Assembly: GCA_038503075.1 (NCBI GenBank)
Contig: JBCAML010000011.1
Coordinates: forward strand, 682,001-746,000
DNA length: 64,000 nt
Direction of reading: 5' to 3'
Source: Gyromitra esculenta
Lineage: Eukaryota > Ascomycota > Pezizomycetes > Pezizales > Discinaceae
Shown: positions 31,900 through 43,800 of the stretch, piece by piece
Numbering within the stretch: the first letter of the stretch is position 1
How the letters are laid out: each line of letters begins with the position of its first letter
Made by a program: the position numbers and the translations under genes
Notes under the pieces: model-generated
Told to the model about the DNA's origin: nothing
What the model saw: only the letters and a program-made list of their open reading frames with translations
Database searches by the model: none

Positions 31900-34800
31900 A
31901 TGGCGTCTTCCGCCCCTGAAGAGTTTCTGGCTGTTCCCGGCTCTCCAGCGTACTCGAGCTTCCGTCTGGTCGAATTGACAGACTCGCTGAACACCGTTCT
32001 CGCTTCGAAGGGGGCCAAGGTTGCTTCTGTTAGGTCCTTGTACGTGCATTACGTCTCTGCGCAGGACAAAGCTGCGGTCGATACGCTGAAGGACGAGGGT
32101 TCAGTGGAAAGGAAGTACCTCGAGCAGCTGCTACATTATGGCGATGAGTCGAGCGAGCTGAATAACGACCCCGAGACTAGATATCTTGCAAAGGTCGTCA
32201 GGGGCGAGAAAGCTGAACAGGGTAAAGGGAGATTATTGCTCTTTGTGTCTCCGAGGAAAGGGACAATTTCACCTTGGTCGTCGAAAGCGACGTCAATTGC
32301 GCATGTCTGTGGACTGCACAGCTATGTCAAGAGGATTGAGAGGGGAGTTGTCATTTCCTTGATCTTTGAGGGGGCGTATGAGCATTCTGGCGAAGGATAT
32401 CCTTTTGCGGATATTCTCTACGACCGTATGACACAGGTGCGCCCTCAATTCTTATTTTAAGTGTATTTAAATACTATACTGATACTCCACAGACACTCGA
32501 ATCTCACCCACCGACGTTCGAAGCTCTGTTTGGCACCCATGCGCCCCTTCCTGTTGGCCGTGTCGACCTTCATTCGGCTACCTCCACCCCTCTGGAGTCT
32601 CTTCAGGCAGCTAATAAATCTCTTGGCCTTGCTCTCGACGCTTCCGAAATAACGTACCTCCTTGACGCGTTTTCATCTACGGGTCCATGCCCGCGCGACC
32701 CGTTCGATGTTGAACTATTTATGTTTGCGCAGGTCAACTCTGAGCACTGTCGCCACAAACAGTTTAACGCTTCATGGACCATTGATGGAGAACAGAAGCC
32801 GAATTCTCTCTTTGGGATGATCAGGAATACGCATAAGCTGTCGCCCGCATATACCGTCTCTGCCTACTCCGACAACGCCGCTGTGCTTGAGGGGAACGCT
32901 GCGGTTCACTGGGCTCCTGATGCGGACACAAAGACTTGGACACAAACCCCAGAGACAGTTCACATTGTAGCCAAGGTCGAAACCCACAATCACCCGACCG
33001 CCGTGTCCCCATACCCTGGCGCCGCCACTGGTTCCGGCGGTGAGATCCGTGACGAGGGCGCCGTCGGTCGTGGCTCAAAGCCAAAAGCTGGTCTGTCTGG
33101 CTTCAGTGTGAGTGATCTTCTTATCCCCGGGCATCGACAACCATGGGAAATCGACATGGGGAGACCAAACCACATCGCCAGCTCCCTCGACATTATGTTG
33201 GAGGCGCCTATTGGTTCAGCAGCTTTCAATAACGAATTTGGTCGTCCTTGCACACTCGGCTACTTTCGCACCCTTACCACTCGTGTTTTTATCGGGCCCA
33301 ACGGTGAAGATGAGGTTCGCGGCTACCATAAGCCAATCATGCTAGCTGGTGGCCTCGGGACCGTCCGCCCGATCCATGCTATGAAAGAGCAGGGCCTCAT
33401 TGAGCCCGGCGCATATCTCATTGTCCTCGGTGGACCCGCTATGTTGATCGGACTCGGCGGTGGTGCTGCCTCCTCTATTGCGTCTGGCGAGGGTAGCGTC
33501 GACCTCGACTTCGCATCGGTGCAGCGTGGTAATCCTGAACAGCAGCGTCGTGCGCAAATGGTTATTGATGCATGTGTTGCGCTGGGAACCAAAAATCCAA
33601 TCCGATCCATCCACGACGTTGGTGCGGGAGGCCTCTCAAACGCATTGCCGGAATTAGTCCATGATGCAGGCCTTGGGGCGACATTTGAGCTACGGGAAGT
33701 CGAGAGTGCGGATAAGGGCATGAGCCCGCTGCAGATCTGGTGCTGCGAGGCGCAGGAACGGTATGTTATGGCGGTGGCCGAAGACGGGCTGGAGACCTTT
33801 GGTGCCATTGCGAGGCGTGAGCGCTGTGGGTATTCGGTCGTTGGTCGGGCAGAAGGCGGCGCGGAAGAGGAACAGCGATTGGTGCTTAAAGATCGTGATT
33901 CCGAGAAGGATCCTAAGGTCATTGACCTCCCGATGTCTACCCTCTTTGGCAAACCCCCGAAAATGTCCCGTGTTGTTTCGAGTCGCAAACTTAACTTGCC
34001 GAAATTCGATACCGGCTTGTCTTCCTATCTCCCTGAGATACCGGGTGAGGTCTTGCTGAGGGAGGCTGTCGATCGTGTTCTCCACCTTCCTAGTGTTGGG
34101 AGCAAATCTTTCCTTATTACTATTGGCGATCGTACTGTTACTGGCCTTATCACTCGGGATCAGATGGTTGGTCCGTGGCAGGTTCCAGTTGCAGACGTCG
34201 CGGTCACCGCTACTGCTCTCGTGGAGGGCATTAAAACGGGTGAATCCATGGCTATGGGTGAGAAGCCGACACTGGCCCTTATCTCCCCTGCTGCATCCGC
34301 CAAAATGGCTGTCGCAGAGTCGCTCATGAATTTGGTTGCCTCGGACATCCAGGGCGGATTGGCAAGAGTGCGATTGAGCGCAAACTGGATGGCGGCCGGG
34401 AACCACGAGGGTGAGGGCGCGGCACTGTATGAAGCTGTTGAGGCGATCGGTATGGATCTATGCCCAAAACTAGGAGTCAGTATCCCGGTAGGCAAAGACA
34501 GCATGAGTATGAAGATGAAATGGACGGACCGCGAGAGCGGAAAAGCAAAGGAGGTGACAGCGCCCGTGAGTTTGGTAGTCACGGCGTTTGCGGCGGTGAG
34601 CGATGTTAGTAAGACTTGGACACCGCAGTTGAAGCGGGTTGCAGAGATTGGGGAGAGTAAGCTTGTGTTTGTGGATTTAGCGGGCGGGAAGATGGCGATG
34701 GGCGGGAGTGCGATCGCGCAGGTGTTTGGACAGGTGGGTAATGAGGCGCCGGATGTGAGGGATGTTGAGGCGTTTAAGGGTTTCTTTGAGGCGTGCGCAG

Positions 34801-36116
34801 AGGCAAGACAGAAAGCGCTTGTCCAAGCGTATCATGATAGGAGCGATGGTGGTTTGTTTACGACTATTGTTGAGATGGCGTTTGCAGGGAGGGTCGGTGT
34901 CGATGTTGAATTGAAGGATGTTGCACGGAATGGGGAAGTTGATGGTGTAGTGGAAGCACTATTTAACGAGGAACTCGGGGCAGTCTTCCAAGTTAAAGCT
35001 GCGGATGTTGCCGCTTTCACTTCGATCTTCACATCTAAGGGTGTCAAGGTAGCCGATATCAAGGTCATTGGACAAGTTAAAGAGACCAATGATCAAAAAG
35101 TCACTTTCACTTTCAACACAACCCCGGTCTACGAGTCCTCTCGCAGCAACTTGCAACAGAAGTGGGCGGCCACCTCTTACGCTATGCAGCGTATTCGTGA
35201 TAACCCAGTTTGTGCGGATCAGGAATATGCTGCTATCCTCGACGATGCGGACCCGGGTCTTTCGTATAATCTTACTTTCAACCCCAATACCCCACTGTAC
35301 GCTGGCCTGTCGGGCAAGCCTCGTGTTGCAATCCTTAGAGAACAGGGTGTCAATGGACACGCGGAAATGGCATTTGCGTTTAGACTGGCAGGATTCACGC
35401 CGGTGGATGTGCACATGACGGACATCATTGACCGTAACCTCTCACTTGACTCCTTCGTCGGTATTGCAGCGTGCGGAGGGTTCAGTTACGGAGACGTTCT
35501 TGGCGCCGGCGCCGGATGGGCAAAGAGTGTACTACTCCACCAGGGGGCCCGGAAAGAATTTGAGCGATTCTTCAATAATCGCGAGGACACGTTCGCGTTG
35601 GGAGTATGCAACGGGTGTCAGTTCCTGTCTCGGCTGAAGGAGCTGATCAGCGACACTGAGCACTGGCCCGTATTTGAGAGGAACGCGAGTGAGCAGTATG
35701 AAGCCCGCTTGTGTATGGTTGAGATCGCGGATTCGTCTGAATCCACTCCATCCGTCTTCCTCGACGGCATGTCTGGTGCTTCGTTCCCGATTGCTGTCGC
35801 CCACGGCGAGGGTCGTGCTACCTTCAGTAGCCCCGCGGACCTGTCTGCGCTTCAGCAGAAGGGTGGAGTTGTCCTGAGATACGTCGATAACAGGGGTCAG
35901 CCGACCGAAGTCTACCCGGCGAATCCGAACGGTAGTCCAGCGGGTGTTGCGGGTGTCAGGAGCGCAAACGGGAGGGTGTTGGCTATGATGCCGCATCCGG
36001 AGCGCACGGTTGTGAGGGAGGGAGTGTCTTACTTGGCCGAGAAGGGGAGAGAAGAGAATTGGGAGCAGGGCCCCTGGGTTAGGCTGTTTAGGAGCGCGAG
36101 GAGGTGGGTTGGTTAG
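31900..36116 (+). CDS. ADE6: Phosphoribosylformylglycinamidine synthase (FGAM synthase)
   Basis: Fourth step of de novo purine synthesis: FGAR + glutamine + ATP gives FGAM; cytosolic. Two exons, 31900-32436 and 32493-36116, joined in phase 0, give 1,386 residues, as expected for the large single-chain eukaryotic enzyme. The N-terminal PurS-like part (1-180) is followed by the synthetase halves with NSEHCRHKQF (about 260), VETHNHPTAVSPYPGAATG, and the repeat-half signature VGKDSMSMKMKW. The C-terminal glutaminase has GVNGHAEMAFAFRLAGF, GIAACGGFSYGDVLGAGAGW, the catalytic Cys in LGVCNGCQFLS (about 1218) and PHPERTV (about 1345) with His/Glu. The ATG at 31900 is the first true one; the frame upstream is open but lacks an ATG. 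The intron is 56 bp. The gene is intact. Confidence 0.97.
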
Positions 36117-36706
36117 ACAGTTAATAGATTACTTGAGCGGTTTGCGGGTATGTGTGTGTGTGTGTAAAACGGTTCTTTGGCTTTTTGCTTTTATATCAAA
36201 ATTAGAAATAAAAGGGAGTTTTATTTATTTATGTCTGGGTGGCCATGAAGCGGGGTGGGGTTGTTGCGTGCGTGTGAGGATTGTAGATTGGCGAGTGATG
36301 AGCGGTGATTCGTCGTGTGGTGTTTTGGCCTGCGTGAGACAGAGTTCACCAGAATAAACGCTTAAGTTAGTGGGACAAATAGCTTGAAGTGGCAGTTGAA
36401 CCGATGAGGATCATTTGGCTACACGATTTGGCATCGAAGGACGAAGGCATGCTATTTTCTTTTGTAGCATTCCCATGTAACTGGACACAGCTGTTTTAAT
36501 CTAGATATTAAAGCCCCTAGGCTCTCAGCGAGTTAAGAGATTCCCCATAATACCAACGGCGCCGCTACCCTAACCCTAATTTCGCTCCTCCACGCCCTGC
36601 ACGATCTCGAAAGCCCTTACCCGCGTCTTCCCTTCCGTCGTGAGTGCCGACCGACGCCGTTGCCGGATCCTCCACAGCAAACCAGCAAACATCCTCGCCC
36701 GCAACC

Positions 36707-36729
36707 GTGTCGTGTCGTGTCGTGTCGTG
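36707..36729. repeat. (GTGTC)n microsatellite
   Basis: Four and a half tandem GTGTC units in the convergent 3' region. Confidence 0.9.
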
Positions 36730-36948
36730 ATCACAGCACCTCGACGTATCCAGCCGAATAAACCCGTACGCTCCCTCCCCCCCCTCCCCCAACCAACCTA
36801 GCATACCCACCCATCCGGCACCACCACACCCCTCCGGCAACCGCTGTAAGTCGTGAAAAGCGCCGCAATAAGACAGCGAGTTCGAGTAATAGGAAATTCA
36901 TTCCCTTGAGGGTTGTGTATTTGAGTTTTTGGGAGAACATTGTTTTAC

Positions 36949-36978
36949 GGTGGTGGTGGTGGTGGTGGTGGTGGTGGT
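36949..36978. repeat. (GGT)n microsatellite
   Basis: About nine tandem GGT units, non-coding on either strand. Confidence 0.9.
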
Positions 36979-37135
36979 TTTTGGGTTTGTAGTTAACGGT
37001 TTGTTCACGTTGAGGTCTCTCTCTACTCTAATGCAAGGGTATCTTGGAAGTGCTGCCTGCTGGATGGAGTCGCTACTAGATTGAGGGGGCTGAGTAGATA
37101 GCTATTAGTAGAGTAGTTTGTGGCACTTGCCTGAA

Positions 37136-37160
37136 CGAGTCGAGTCGAGTCGAGTCGAGT
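37136..37160. repeat. (GAGTC)n microsatellite
   Basis: About five tandem GAGTC units. Confidence 0.9.
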
Positions 37161-37555
37161 TACAAGTACTTAACTGTAGCTAGCAAGTACTCTACTCTTT
37201 GCAGCACAAGCGTGTTGGTATGTGAGTGATTGTTCGTGACTCGAGACGGACGTAGATGGGTTTTATCATTACGCATCTCTATACACTAGGTAGAGTGTCA
37301 GGGCATTATTAAAGGATAGCCAAGAAGAAAAAGAAAAAGAAACGCAATAACAAATACTTTTATTACCACCAACCACCAACTGCGCAACAATCACGAAGAA
37401 GAAAAGAGGCATCTCCCACATTTTCTAATAATCTATGCAAAACAGCCAACCAAGGAGCCACAAGCACAGCAGAAAACCCCAGTAGAGAGGGAGGGGGGAA
37501 AGAATAACAACCACCCCTCCAACCCTCCACAAAGAAGCCAAATAAAAACCAAACA

Positions 37556-40290
37556 TTATACCCTCCCACCCCACTCCCCAAGAACCCTAACCAACACCTC
37601 GCCCGCAACCCTCCTCTCCTCCCCCCTCCTCTCAGCGCGCTCCTTCTCCTCCCTCCCCTTCTCCTCCCCTCTCTCCTCCCCCCTCTTCCGCTTCCTCTCC
37701 TCCACCTCCCTCCGTCTCGCCAGCCACCTCAACGAATGCCCGGTGACGCCGCCTCCGCCCGGTGCCGCAACCCCCGTATCCAGCGGCGGCACCGTGAACC
37801 ACAACAACTTCCCCTCGCGGTCCCTCAGGAACTGTTTCGCCGTCTCTTCGTCCATACTGTGCGTGACGCTCTCCGGCAGCGTAAACGCCGTCGGGGGAGC
37901 CGGCGGATGGTACTGCTTGTGTTCGCGGCCCTGCTGCATCATCTGGGGATTGCCGTACCCGCCGTTTGAGTTCTGGCGGTGGAGGGCGCCGCCCGCAGTC
38001 TGGCTGGCGTAGTGCGGGTGCTGGTACGGTGTCATCGGGGAGCGCATCGAGTGGTTGGGAGTCGGGGGCGCGGGTGCCGATGGGGTGGTGGTGACGGAGG
38101 CGGCGAGGTGGGCTTGCTTGTACATTTGTGTCATTGACATGGTTTCGTGGTAATCTGGGTTGATGACGCGCGGGGTTGGAGGGGCGGCGACGGGGGCCGG
38201 CGTGTGGGTTGGCATTGGAGCTGGGGGTGGGGAGGGTTCGGGCGGTGGGGAGTCCTGGTGTTGTGTTAGCTGGGGGAGGGGGGAGATTCTTTATATGTGG
38301 AGTGTTTGCTTCAGCTGTCTGCGGTCCGGTTGACAACCGCAGATGTGCTTTGGAGGAGACAGGGAAAAAAAAGAAAAGAAGCAACAAGAGAGAGACATAC
38401 ATTTTCCCTTCTCGCCCTCCTGAATACTGCGCCCACGATCGGCGGCGCATTCTCAACCCCCATCTTGGCCTCCGGCAGTGGATCGTCTTCTCTCGCGCCC
38501 TCTGGCAGCAGGTGGAGAATCGGACTCGGCATCTTCCGCAGCACCTGCTGCTTCTCAAACGGATCGAGCTCGTAGTCCAGCCCGCGCACCTCGTCGGGAA
38601 TACAGCTCTTCCACGTCTTGATCTTGTTGAAGTGTTTCTCGACCTCGTTGTAGCGGCTCTCGCACACATAGATAGGGATCTTCTTCTGGTCCACGCCGCG
38701 GGGGCGTCCCCTGCTGTAGCGCGTAAAGAACATGACAAAACACTTGCCCAGGACCTCGTCGATGTGGTGATCGCGGTACTGGCCAGTCTTGACAACTTCC
38801 GCTTCGTAGAACTTCTTCTCTGCCCAGTGCACAGTCTGCTCCGGGCGATAGTACCAGCACGCGTTGATCCACACCTGGCCTTCGTGGTCCTTCCAGGTGC
38901 GGAAGACCTGGCCCACCGTGGGCTTGTTCGGGTCGTTCGGATTGATGATGTGGATCCAGTCGCCGACGCGGTACGTCTCGCCTTTGTGGTCGATATGGTC
39001 CAGCGGGAGTCTCGTCTGCTTGCTCCCGCCGCCATCGTCGCCAGCCGCGATGTCCTCGTCTTTGCGCGCCTTCTCGATGGCCGCCGCCTTGCGCATCTCG
39101 TCCTGCAGCATGACGGCGTCGATGAACAGCTGCGAGTTGTCCTCGTTGAACAGCTTCGCGTTGTCGAACATGAGCTCCATGTCCGCGATGAACTGGTCAA
39201 ACGACTTGTATTCGCGGCGCTTCACGTTCTTGCGTATCAGGTCGAGCGCGATCGGGTTTTTGATCTCCTGGAAGTACTCGGGGAACTCCTTCTTCTCGGG
39301 GAGCTTTTCGAACGCGTTGATGCGCAGATTCCCGCTCTCCTCGTCTTTGAGCTTCCGCAGCGCCTTCAGCACGTTCTTGACCCGCACCTCCATCGGGGTG
39401 TCGACGCGGGGGGGTCTCCCCCGCTTCCGGCGCGGGTCGTTGAGGTCCTTTTGTCGGCTGCTTTCATTGGTCCCGCCTTCCTCCTCCTGCTCTGCTGCTG
39501 TTGCTGCGTCTTTGGTTGCGGTGCCCTTGCCGGACCGTCTTCGGGCGCTTGTGCGGCGTTTCTTGCCCTCGTCTTCGTCTTCCTCGGGGGGCTCGTCTTC
39601 CTCCTCCTCCTCCTCTTCCTCGGCGGCGGAGTCTTCTTCGGGGTCTGGGGAGCCCTGGGAGCCGCTGGGGGACGGAGGGGGCAGTGGGCCGAGATCTGGG
39701 AGGGCGGCTTCGGCGGCGGCGATTATGGCGGTGGACTGCAGCTTGGCTAGTTCGGTGCGCAGGGTGGCTTCTAGGGTTTCGGCGTCCTCGTGGATGATGC
39801 TGTCGTGGCGGTTGTAGAGCTTTGCGTTATGGAAGATCTGGAGCTGTTAGTATTTGTAGGGGAGAGGGGAGGGGGGGGAGTTACTTGAGCGCAGTCTTTC
39901 ACAAAGTCCCCAAAAGTCGTGTATGTCTTTCTCTTGACGTTTTGCTACACCACCATCGCCGTCAGCACCATCACTACCACCACCATAGAGATACGCATTC
40001 CCCACGCCTCCACTCACCTGCACTGGGTTCAGCGCCTGCGGGTGCTTGATGAGCTTGTAGTAGTCTGCGAATTGTCGCTTCGGCAGCAGATCGTGGAAGG
40101 CCTCAGAAACGTCGCGGTCTCTGCCACCACTGTTAGCCAGCGCCCCCCCTTTCCAAGTCAAGAAAAACAGCGATATGAAACATGAAACGAACTCTGCATC
40201 TCTCTGGTTAAACAAGGCGTCCAGGATGGTCTGCATTGCCCTGTACAGCTCCTCGCTGAGCTTCGGGGTGGGATTGCGGACTGTGACCAT
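37556..40290 (-). CDS. RSC chromatin-remodelling subunit (Rsc1/Rsc2-like), five exons
   Basis: A bromodomain-bromodomain-BAH protein of the RSC nucleosome-remodelling complex in the nucleus. Exons, all phases matching: 40290-40193, 40120-40018, 39944-39885, 39837-38401, 38254-37556; 798 residues. Bromodomain 1 (about 14-112) is built from the first four exons and has the acetyl-lysine Asn in IFHNAKLYN. An acidic Glu-run and a basic AT-hook-like KRGRPPR follow. Bromodomain 2 (about 236-340) has MFDNAKLFNEDNS. The BAH domain (about 365-490) includes YRVGDWIHI and IYVCESRYNE. The C-terminal exon is Pro/Gln-rich and ends in a long charged Arg/Glu stretch. Family assignment is firm; Rsc1 versus Rsc2 cannot be told, since most filamentous fungi have a single gene. 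Confidence 0.93.
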
Positions 40291-40725
40291 GGCGAGGGGG
40301 CTGTGGCGCGACGGCGCGCGAGGGGGGGTGGACGGGCGTGGGTGAGGAGGATTTAGTCGGGGGAGACGCGACCTGAAACGGATCTGGGGCCGGTGGATGG
40401 TAATTGGGGCAGAGCTGTGATTCGGTGCGAGGACGCGGTGAGGGCGATGCCCCAGCAGCCACGCCGCGCATAAACAACCGCTGTGGCGCCCTCCGCCACC
40501 GCCACAGCGAGTGATGGCCAGTGATCGCGATCTCCGCTTTGGAATGCCCCTCTGATTGATTAACACACTGCTGATTCCCTGCTACAGACTGCTAATATAT
40601 ACATATATACGCTGAAGATAACTAATGGACTAATGACTCCCGTGCGCCTTCGCCGTACATTAACCCAAATGGACTCTTAAATATATCACAAGAAGTAAAG
40701 CCCCCATTACCGTCCCAAGTTTCCA
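40291..40725. other. Intergenic between two tandem minus-strand genes
   Basis: 435 bp holding the RSC gene promoter and the 3' region of the kelch-type gene. No further gene is seen. Confidence 0.55.
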
Positions 40726-43700
40726 TCATTGACACACCATCTCCACCCTCTCCTCCCCGTCTCGCATTTCCATTACAGCATCCCCCTCAAGCACTGTCTG
40801 CCCTTGAAGCACCACCTCGTGCCCGTCCCCTTCTACATCGTCCCCTACAGCTGCATCCTCCCCCTCGCCCTCCTCGCCCTCCAGCTCGACAGCCCCCCTC
40901 TCATCCAGATTCACAACCCTCAGCGCCCCCCTCGGCGCCGTAAACATAACCTGCACCACCCTCTTCTCAATCGCCGCCTCCAGGTCCCAATCCTCATCGC
41001 CCACACTAAACCTCACGTCCTTCGCCCCCTCCACCAGCGCCGCATCGATCGCGATCGGAATACTCAGCGTATCGCTCCCCGCACCTAGTGTCCCCTCGCT
41101 CGACCCACTCGTCGACTGCCCTCCCCTCGCGAACGTGTTCTCCCACAGCCCGATCGGACTAGTAGGCAGTATATCCGGGAGTGCGTTTCTGAGCGCCGAG
41201 ATGCTGGCCCATCTGCGCGGCCGCTGGTCTGGCGATCTCTGCGTGCTGCCAGGACCCAGACTCACCACCCGCCGGTTCACCTGTTTCTGCGGAGGTGGCG
41301 GCGGCGGGAAGAAGCGTGCCGGCGTCAGCAGCGTCCGGACTTTCGGGGCCGCGGAACGGGGCCGGGCGGGCGGCGGGAACGAGTGTGCGTACGGTATGCG
41401 CAGCGGCGCGACAGGGATCGACATGAGGCTTTCGCTGCTCAGTGCCGCGCGGGGCGGGGGCCGCGGGAGCGTATGGCGGTTCGAGGTGTCGCTCCACTCG
41501 TCGCTGGGGGAGGAGCTGCTGCGGGAGCGCGATTGCTCGTATATGGTTTCCTGCGCGGCCATTTTCTCGGCGAACGCCAGGGAGCGGCTGTACAGCTCTG
41601 CGAGGTCGTCCGAGCCGACTGTGGCGCCGCAGGAGCTGCGGCGGTCGTATTCGTCGGCCTCGAATATGGTGGATACGCGTGCTGGGTTTGTCTTCAGCAC
41701 TGCTTTGGGCGGGGGACGTGGCGCGGGGACTGATAGTGGGATGGGCCCGAATGGAGGGCGCTGAGGGCCGTCTGGGGTCCCGCAGCGGGAGCTCTCGTCT
41801 CCGAGGACTCGGTATAGGTGGCTGCGAGTCTCGACGATTCCGACTCGCTCCTGGCTCATTGATTTGGCTGAGGGATTGCTGTGCGGGCCGACCCTTTCCT
41901 GGCTGGCCGAGGGTTTGGCGCAGTGGCTGTAGGCCCCGAAGGCGCCCAATCGCTCTTCGCTGGCCGAGGGCTTGCCGTAGAACCCGAAGGATCCCCATCT
42001 CTCGCGTTCGGCCCCGGCGTACACTGCCTCGGAGTCCTGTCCCTTCCTCCCCTTCCTGAAATACCAAAAGTACCCGATCACGACCGCAGCGAGCGCAGCA
42101 GCGCTGAGGACGACGCCCAGCACGATCCTGGTCGTGCGCCGGGCTCGATCGCAGTCGTGCAGGCCCTTCATTTCCGCGGCCAGGACATGCTTGGGCTTGT
42201 AGGTCGAAATCCAGCTCGCCGAAGTGACATTGTAGAAGAAGGTCTGGTCGCTGACGTCCGATGCGTTTGCGAACGGACTGATTCGGTATCCGCTTGTCAC
42301 CATCATGACATCTCCCTCCAGCATGACCGCAGCATGGCCCGACAGGCCCTCGTCCGCGCCGTCGGTCGGGGGGCCAAGCTCCCCGGAGCGCGTGTAGGGG
42401 ATCTCCCACTTCCAGCTCTCCCCCCCAATATCGCCGGTGAGCTCGAGCACGATCAGGCGTGGCTCCGCGGGAGTGTTGATATCGCCGACCCAGCCTCCAT
42501 AGACAATCACTCGCTTTCCGTCTTTTGTCGCGACAGCGGTGTGTCCAGACCGGGGATCAATCCGCCGCGTGTCCTTCTCCATCGCCGCCGCCGCCGCCTC
42601 CTCCTGGCGGCGGCGAATAGCCGTCGACGGGTCCTCCCTCGTCGTCGCCGTCTCCATCGTCGGCCGCGGGTCCGCCGCGACCTTCGTCGAGCTGCTCGAC
42701 AGCTTCGGCGGCGCCGCCAGCGGGAGCTTCACGTCTGCGAACCTCCAGCGCCCCTCCGGAACCTGATACACCGCCACCTGCCTCATATCCACAAACGCCT
42801 TCGCGGTGTGTCCGCCAATCATCACGACGTCGACCGACGTGTCCCCGGTGGGAATAGTCGTGAGCGAGAACCCCGCTTCGGGGATCGGCCACTCGCCCAC
42901 CCTGTCGCGCCCCGTCGTCTCCGCCACCACGGCCGCAGCCCCATCCGGATCATTGGCGCCCCTCATCGTCGGCGCTCCAGCCCCCTTCTGCTTCCCCGGA
43001 CTAAACGAGAACGTCTTCGACAGCGGGAACTCCACCGCCAGCATGCCGCCCGAATACACCGCGCGGTCGATCGACCAAGCCTCCTCTGCATCCAGGTCGG
43101 GGAACGCGGGGCACTGCCCACCAAACATAAACGCCTTGCTCTCGGTCGTGGTCGTTACCACCACCCCTTGCTCGTACTCCTTCAGCTCCGAATCACCGCC
43201 CCCCGAACGGCCCTTCATGAAGGTCGACGACGGCGCGATCGTCGACGTGGTCGACGCGATGCTGTATGCGAACGCACGCCCATAGTACCGGCCCCGCGGC
43301 AGCGGCAGGCTGTTGATGTCGATGTCGAGGCGGCCGAGGCCGTCCGCGGGGACGAGGGCGCGGGGCTTCCAGCCGGTTTTGGCGTCGCTGAGGTTGTACT
43401 CGTAGACTCCGATTTCGGAGTCGCAGGAGCCGGTGAAGATGACGACTTTTTCGTCGAGGGTGTTTTCGGCGCTGCTGGGGTTGCTGAACAGTAGAGGGGC
43501 TATTGAGGCTTGTTCTTTGCGGGTGTTTTTAGGGGATGACGGCGGTGGTGGTGGAGATGGCGGTGGAGGGAGCTCGGTGAATGAGGTGGAGATGTTGGTG
43601 GTTGAGTAGGTGCTGTTTAGGTGGAGCGAGAGGAATCGGAACTCGCTGGGCGATGAGGCGCTGGATGATGGGAGGAATAGGTACACTGTTGAAGAGTCCT

Positions 43701-43800
43701 TCGAGAGCAGTCCAGTCGCGGGATGGGGAGGTGCTGAGGTTCGTGCTATTGTGCGTGTTGGCAGTAGGAGGAGGAGTGGTAGGAGTAGATGGTGCTTCAT
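40726..43800 (-). CDS. Kelch-type beta-propeller type I membrane protein
   Basis: A single uninterrupted frame of 1,024 residues. A signal peptide (1-19, Leu-rich MKHHLLLPLLLLLP) is followed by an extracellular part (about 20-550) with kelch/galactose-oxidase-like blade motifs: KAFMFGGQCPAFPD, DVVMIGGHTAK, SGHTAVATKDGKRVIVYGGW and SGHAAVMLEGDVMMVTSGY. One membrane span lies at about 555-578 (IVLGVVLSAAALAAVVIGYF), followed by basic residues. The cytoplasmic tail of about 445 residues is rich in Ser, Pro and Arg and has three copies of a short unit of the form PSAS/KS-x-x-ERVG near 600-640. Similar kelch-plus-TM proteins occur in many filamentous fungi; some act in cell-wall or polarity signalling, but the role here is unknown. 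Third positions are strongly GC-rich compared with neighbours. No intron is seen. Confidence 0.85.
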   Translation of the reverse strand: MKHHLLLPLLLLLPTRTIARTSAPPHPATGLLSKDSSTVYLFLPSSSASSPSEFRFLSLHLNSTYSTTNISTSFTELPPPPSPPPPPSSPKNTRKEQASIAPLLFSNPSSAENTLDEKVVIFTGSCDSEIGVYEYNLSDAKTGWKPRALVPADGLGRLDIDINSLPLPRGRYYGRAFAYSIASTTSTIAPSSTFMKGRSGGGDSELKEYEQGVVVTTTTESKAFMFGGQCPAFPDLDAEEAWSIDRAVYSGGMLAVEFPLSKTFSFSPGKQKGAGAPTMRGANDPDGAAAVVAETTGRDRVGEWPIPEAGFSLTTIPTGDTSVDVVMIGGHTAKAFVDMRQVAVYQVPEGRWRFADVKLPLAAPPKLSSSSTKVAADPRPTMETATTREDPSTAIRRRQEEAAAAAMEKDTRRIDPRSGHTAVATKDGKRVIVYGGWVGDINTPAEPRLIVLELTGDIGGESWKWEIPYTRSGELGPPTDGADEGLSGHAAVMLEGDVMMVTSGYRISPFANASDVSDQTFFYNVTSASWISTYKPKHVLAAEMKGLHDCDRARRTTRIVLGVVLSAAALAAVVIGYFWYFRKGRKGQDSEAVYAGAERERWGSFGFYGKPSASEERLGAFGAYSHCAKPSASQERVGPHSNPSAKSMSQERVGIVETRSHLYRVLGDESSRCGTPDGPQRPPFGPIPLSVPAPRPPPKAVLKTNPARVSTIFEADEYDRRSSCGATVGSDDLAELYSRSLAFAEKMAAQETIYEQSRSRSSSSPSDEWSDTSNRHTLPRPPPRAALSSESLMSIPVAPLRIPYAHSFPPPARPRSAAPKVRTLLTPARFFPPPPPPQKQVNRRVVSLGPGSTQRSPDQRPRRWASISALRNALPDILPTSPIGLWENTFARGGQSTSGSSEGTLGAGSDTLSIPIAIDAALVEGAKDVRFSVGDEDWDLEAAIEKRVVQVMFTAPRGALRVVNLDERGAVELEGEEGEGEDAAVGDDVEGDGHEVVLQGQTVLEGDAVMEMRDGEERVEMVCQ

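Larger units (their letters stand above)
36117..37555. other. Intergenic between convergent ADE6 and RSC genes
   Basis: Holds both 3' regions and no supported gene. It is rich in simple repeats: (GTGTC)n at 36707-36729, (GGT)n at 36949-36978, (GAGTC)n at 37136-37160. Two CCCTAA units occur at about 36573-36586, too few to be telomeric. Confidence 0.55.

Noticed and set aside
33323..34406. Minus-strand frames of 221 and 238 residues
   Set aside because: Antisense shadows of the ADE6 synthetase domain, which is unambiguous on the plus strand.
36573..36586. Telomere-like CCCTAACCCTAA
   Set aside because: Only two units in the middle of a gene-rich contig; not an interstitial telomere array.
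38176..39750. 524-residue open frame on the plus strand
   Set aside because: It lies antisense to RSC exons that carry clear bromodomain and BAH motifs. It is an artefact of GC-rich codon use and its sequence is low-complexity Leu/Val/Arg.
41881..43494. 537-residue open frame on the plus strand
   Set aside because: Antisense to the kelch-type gene, Arg/Pro-rich, no domain; same GC-bias artefact.
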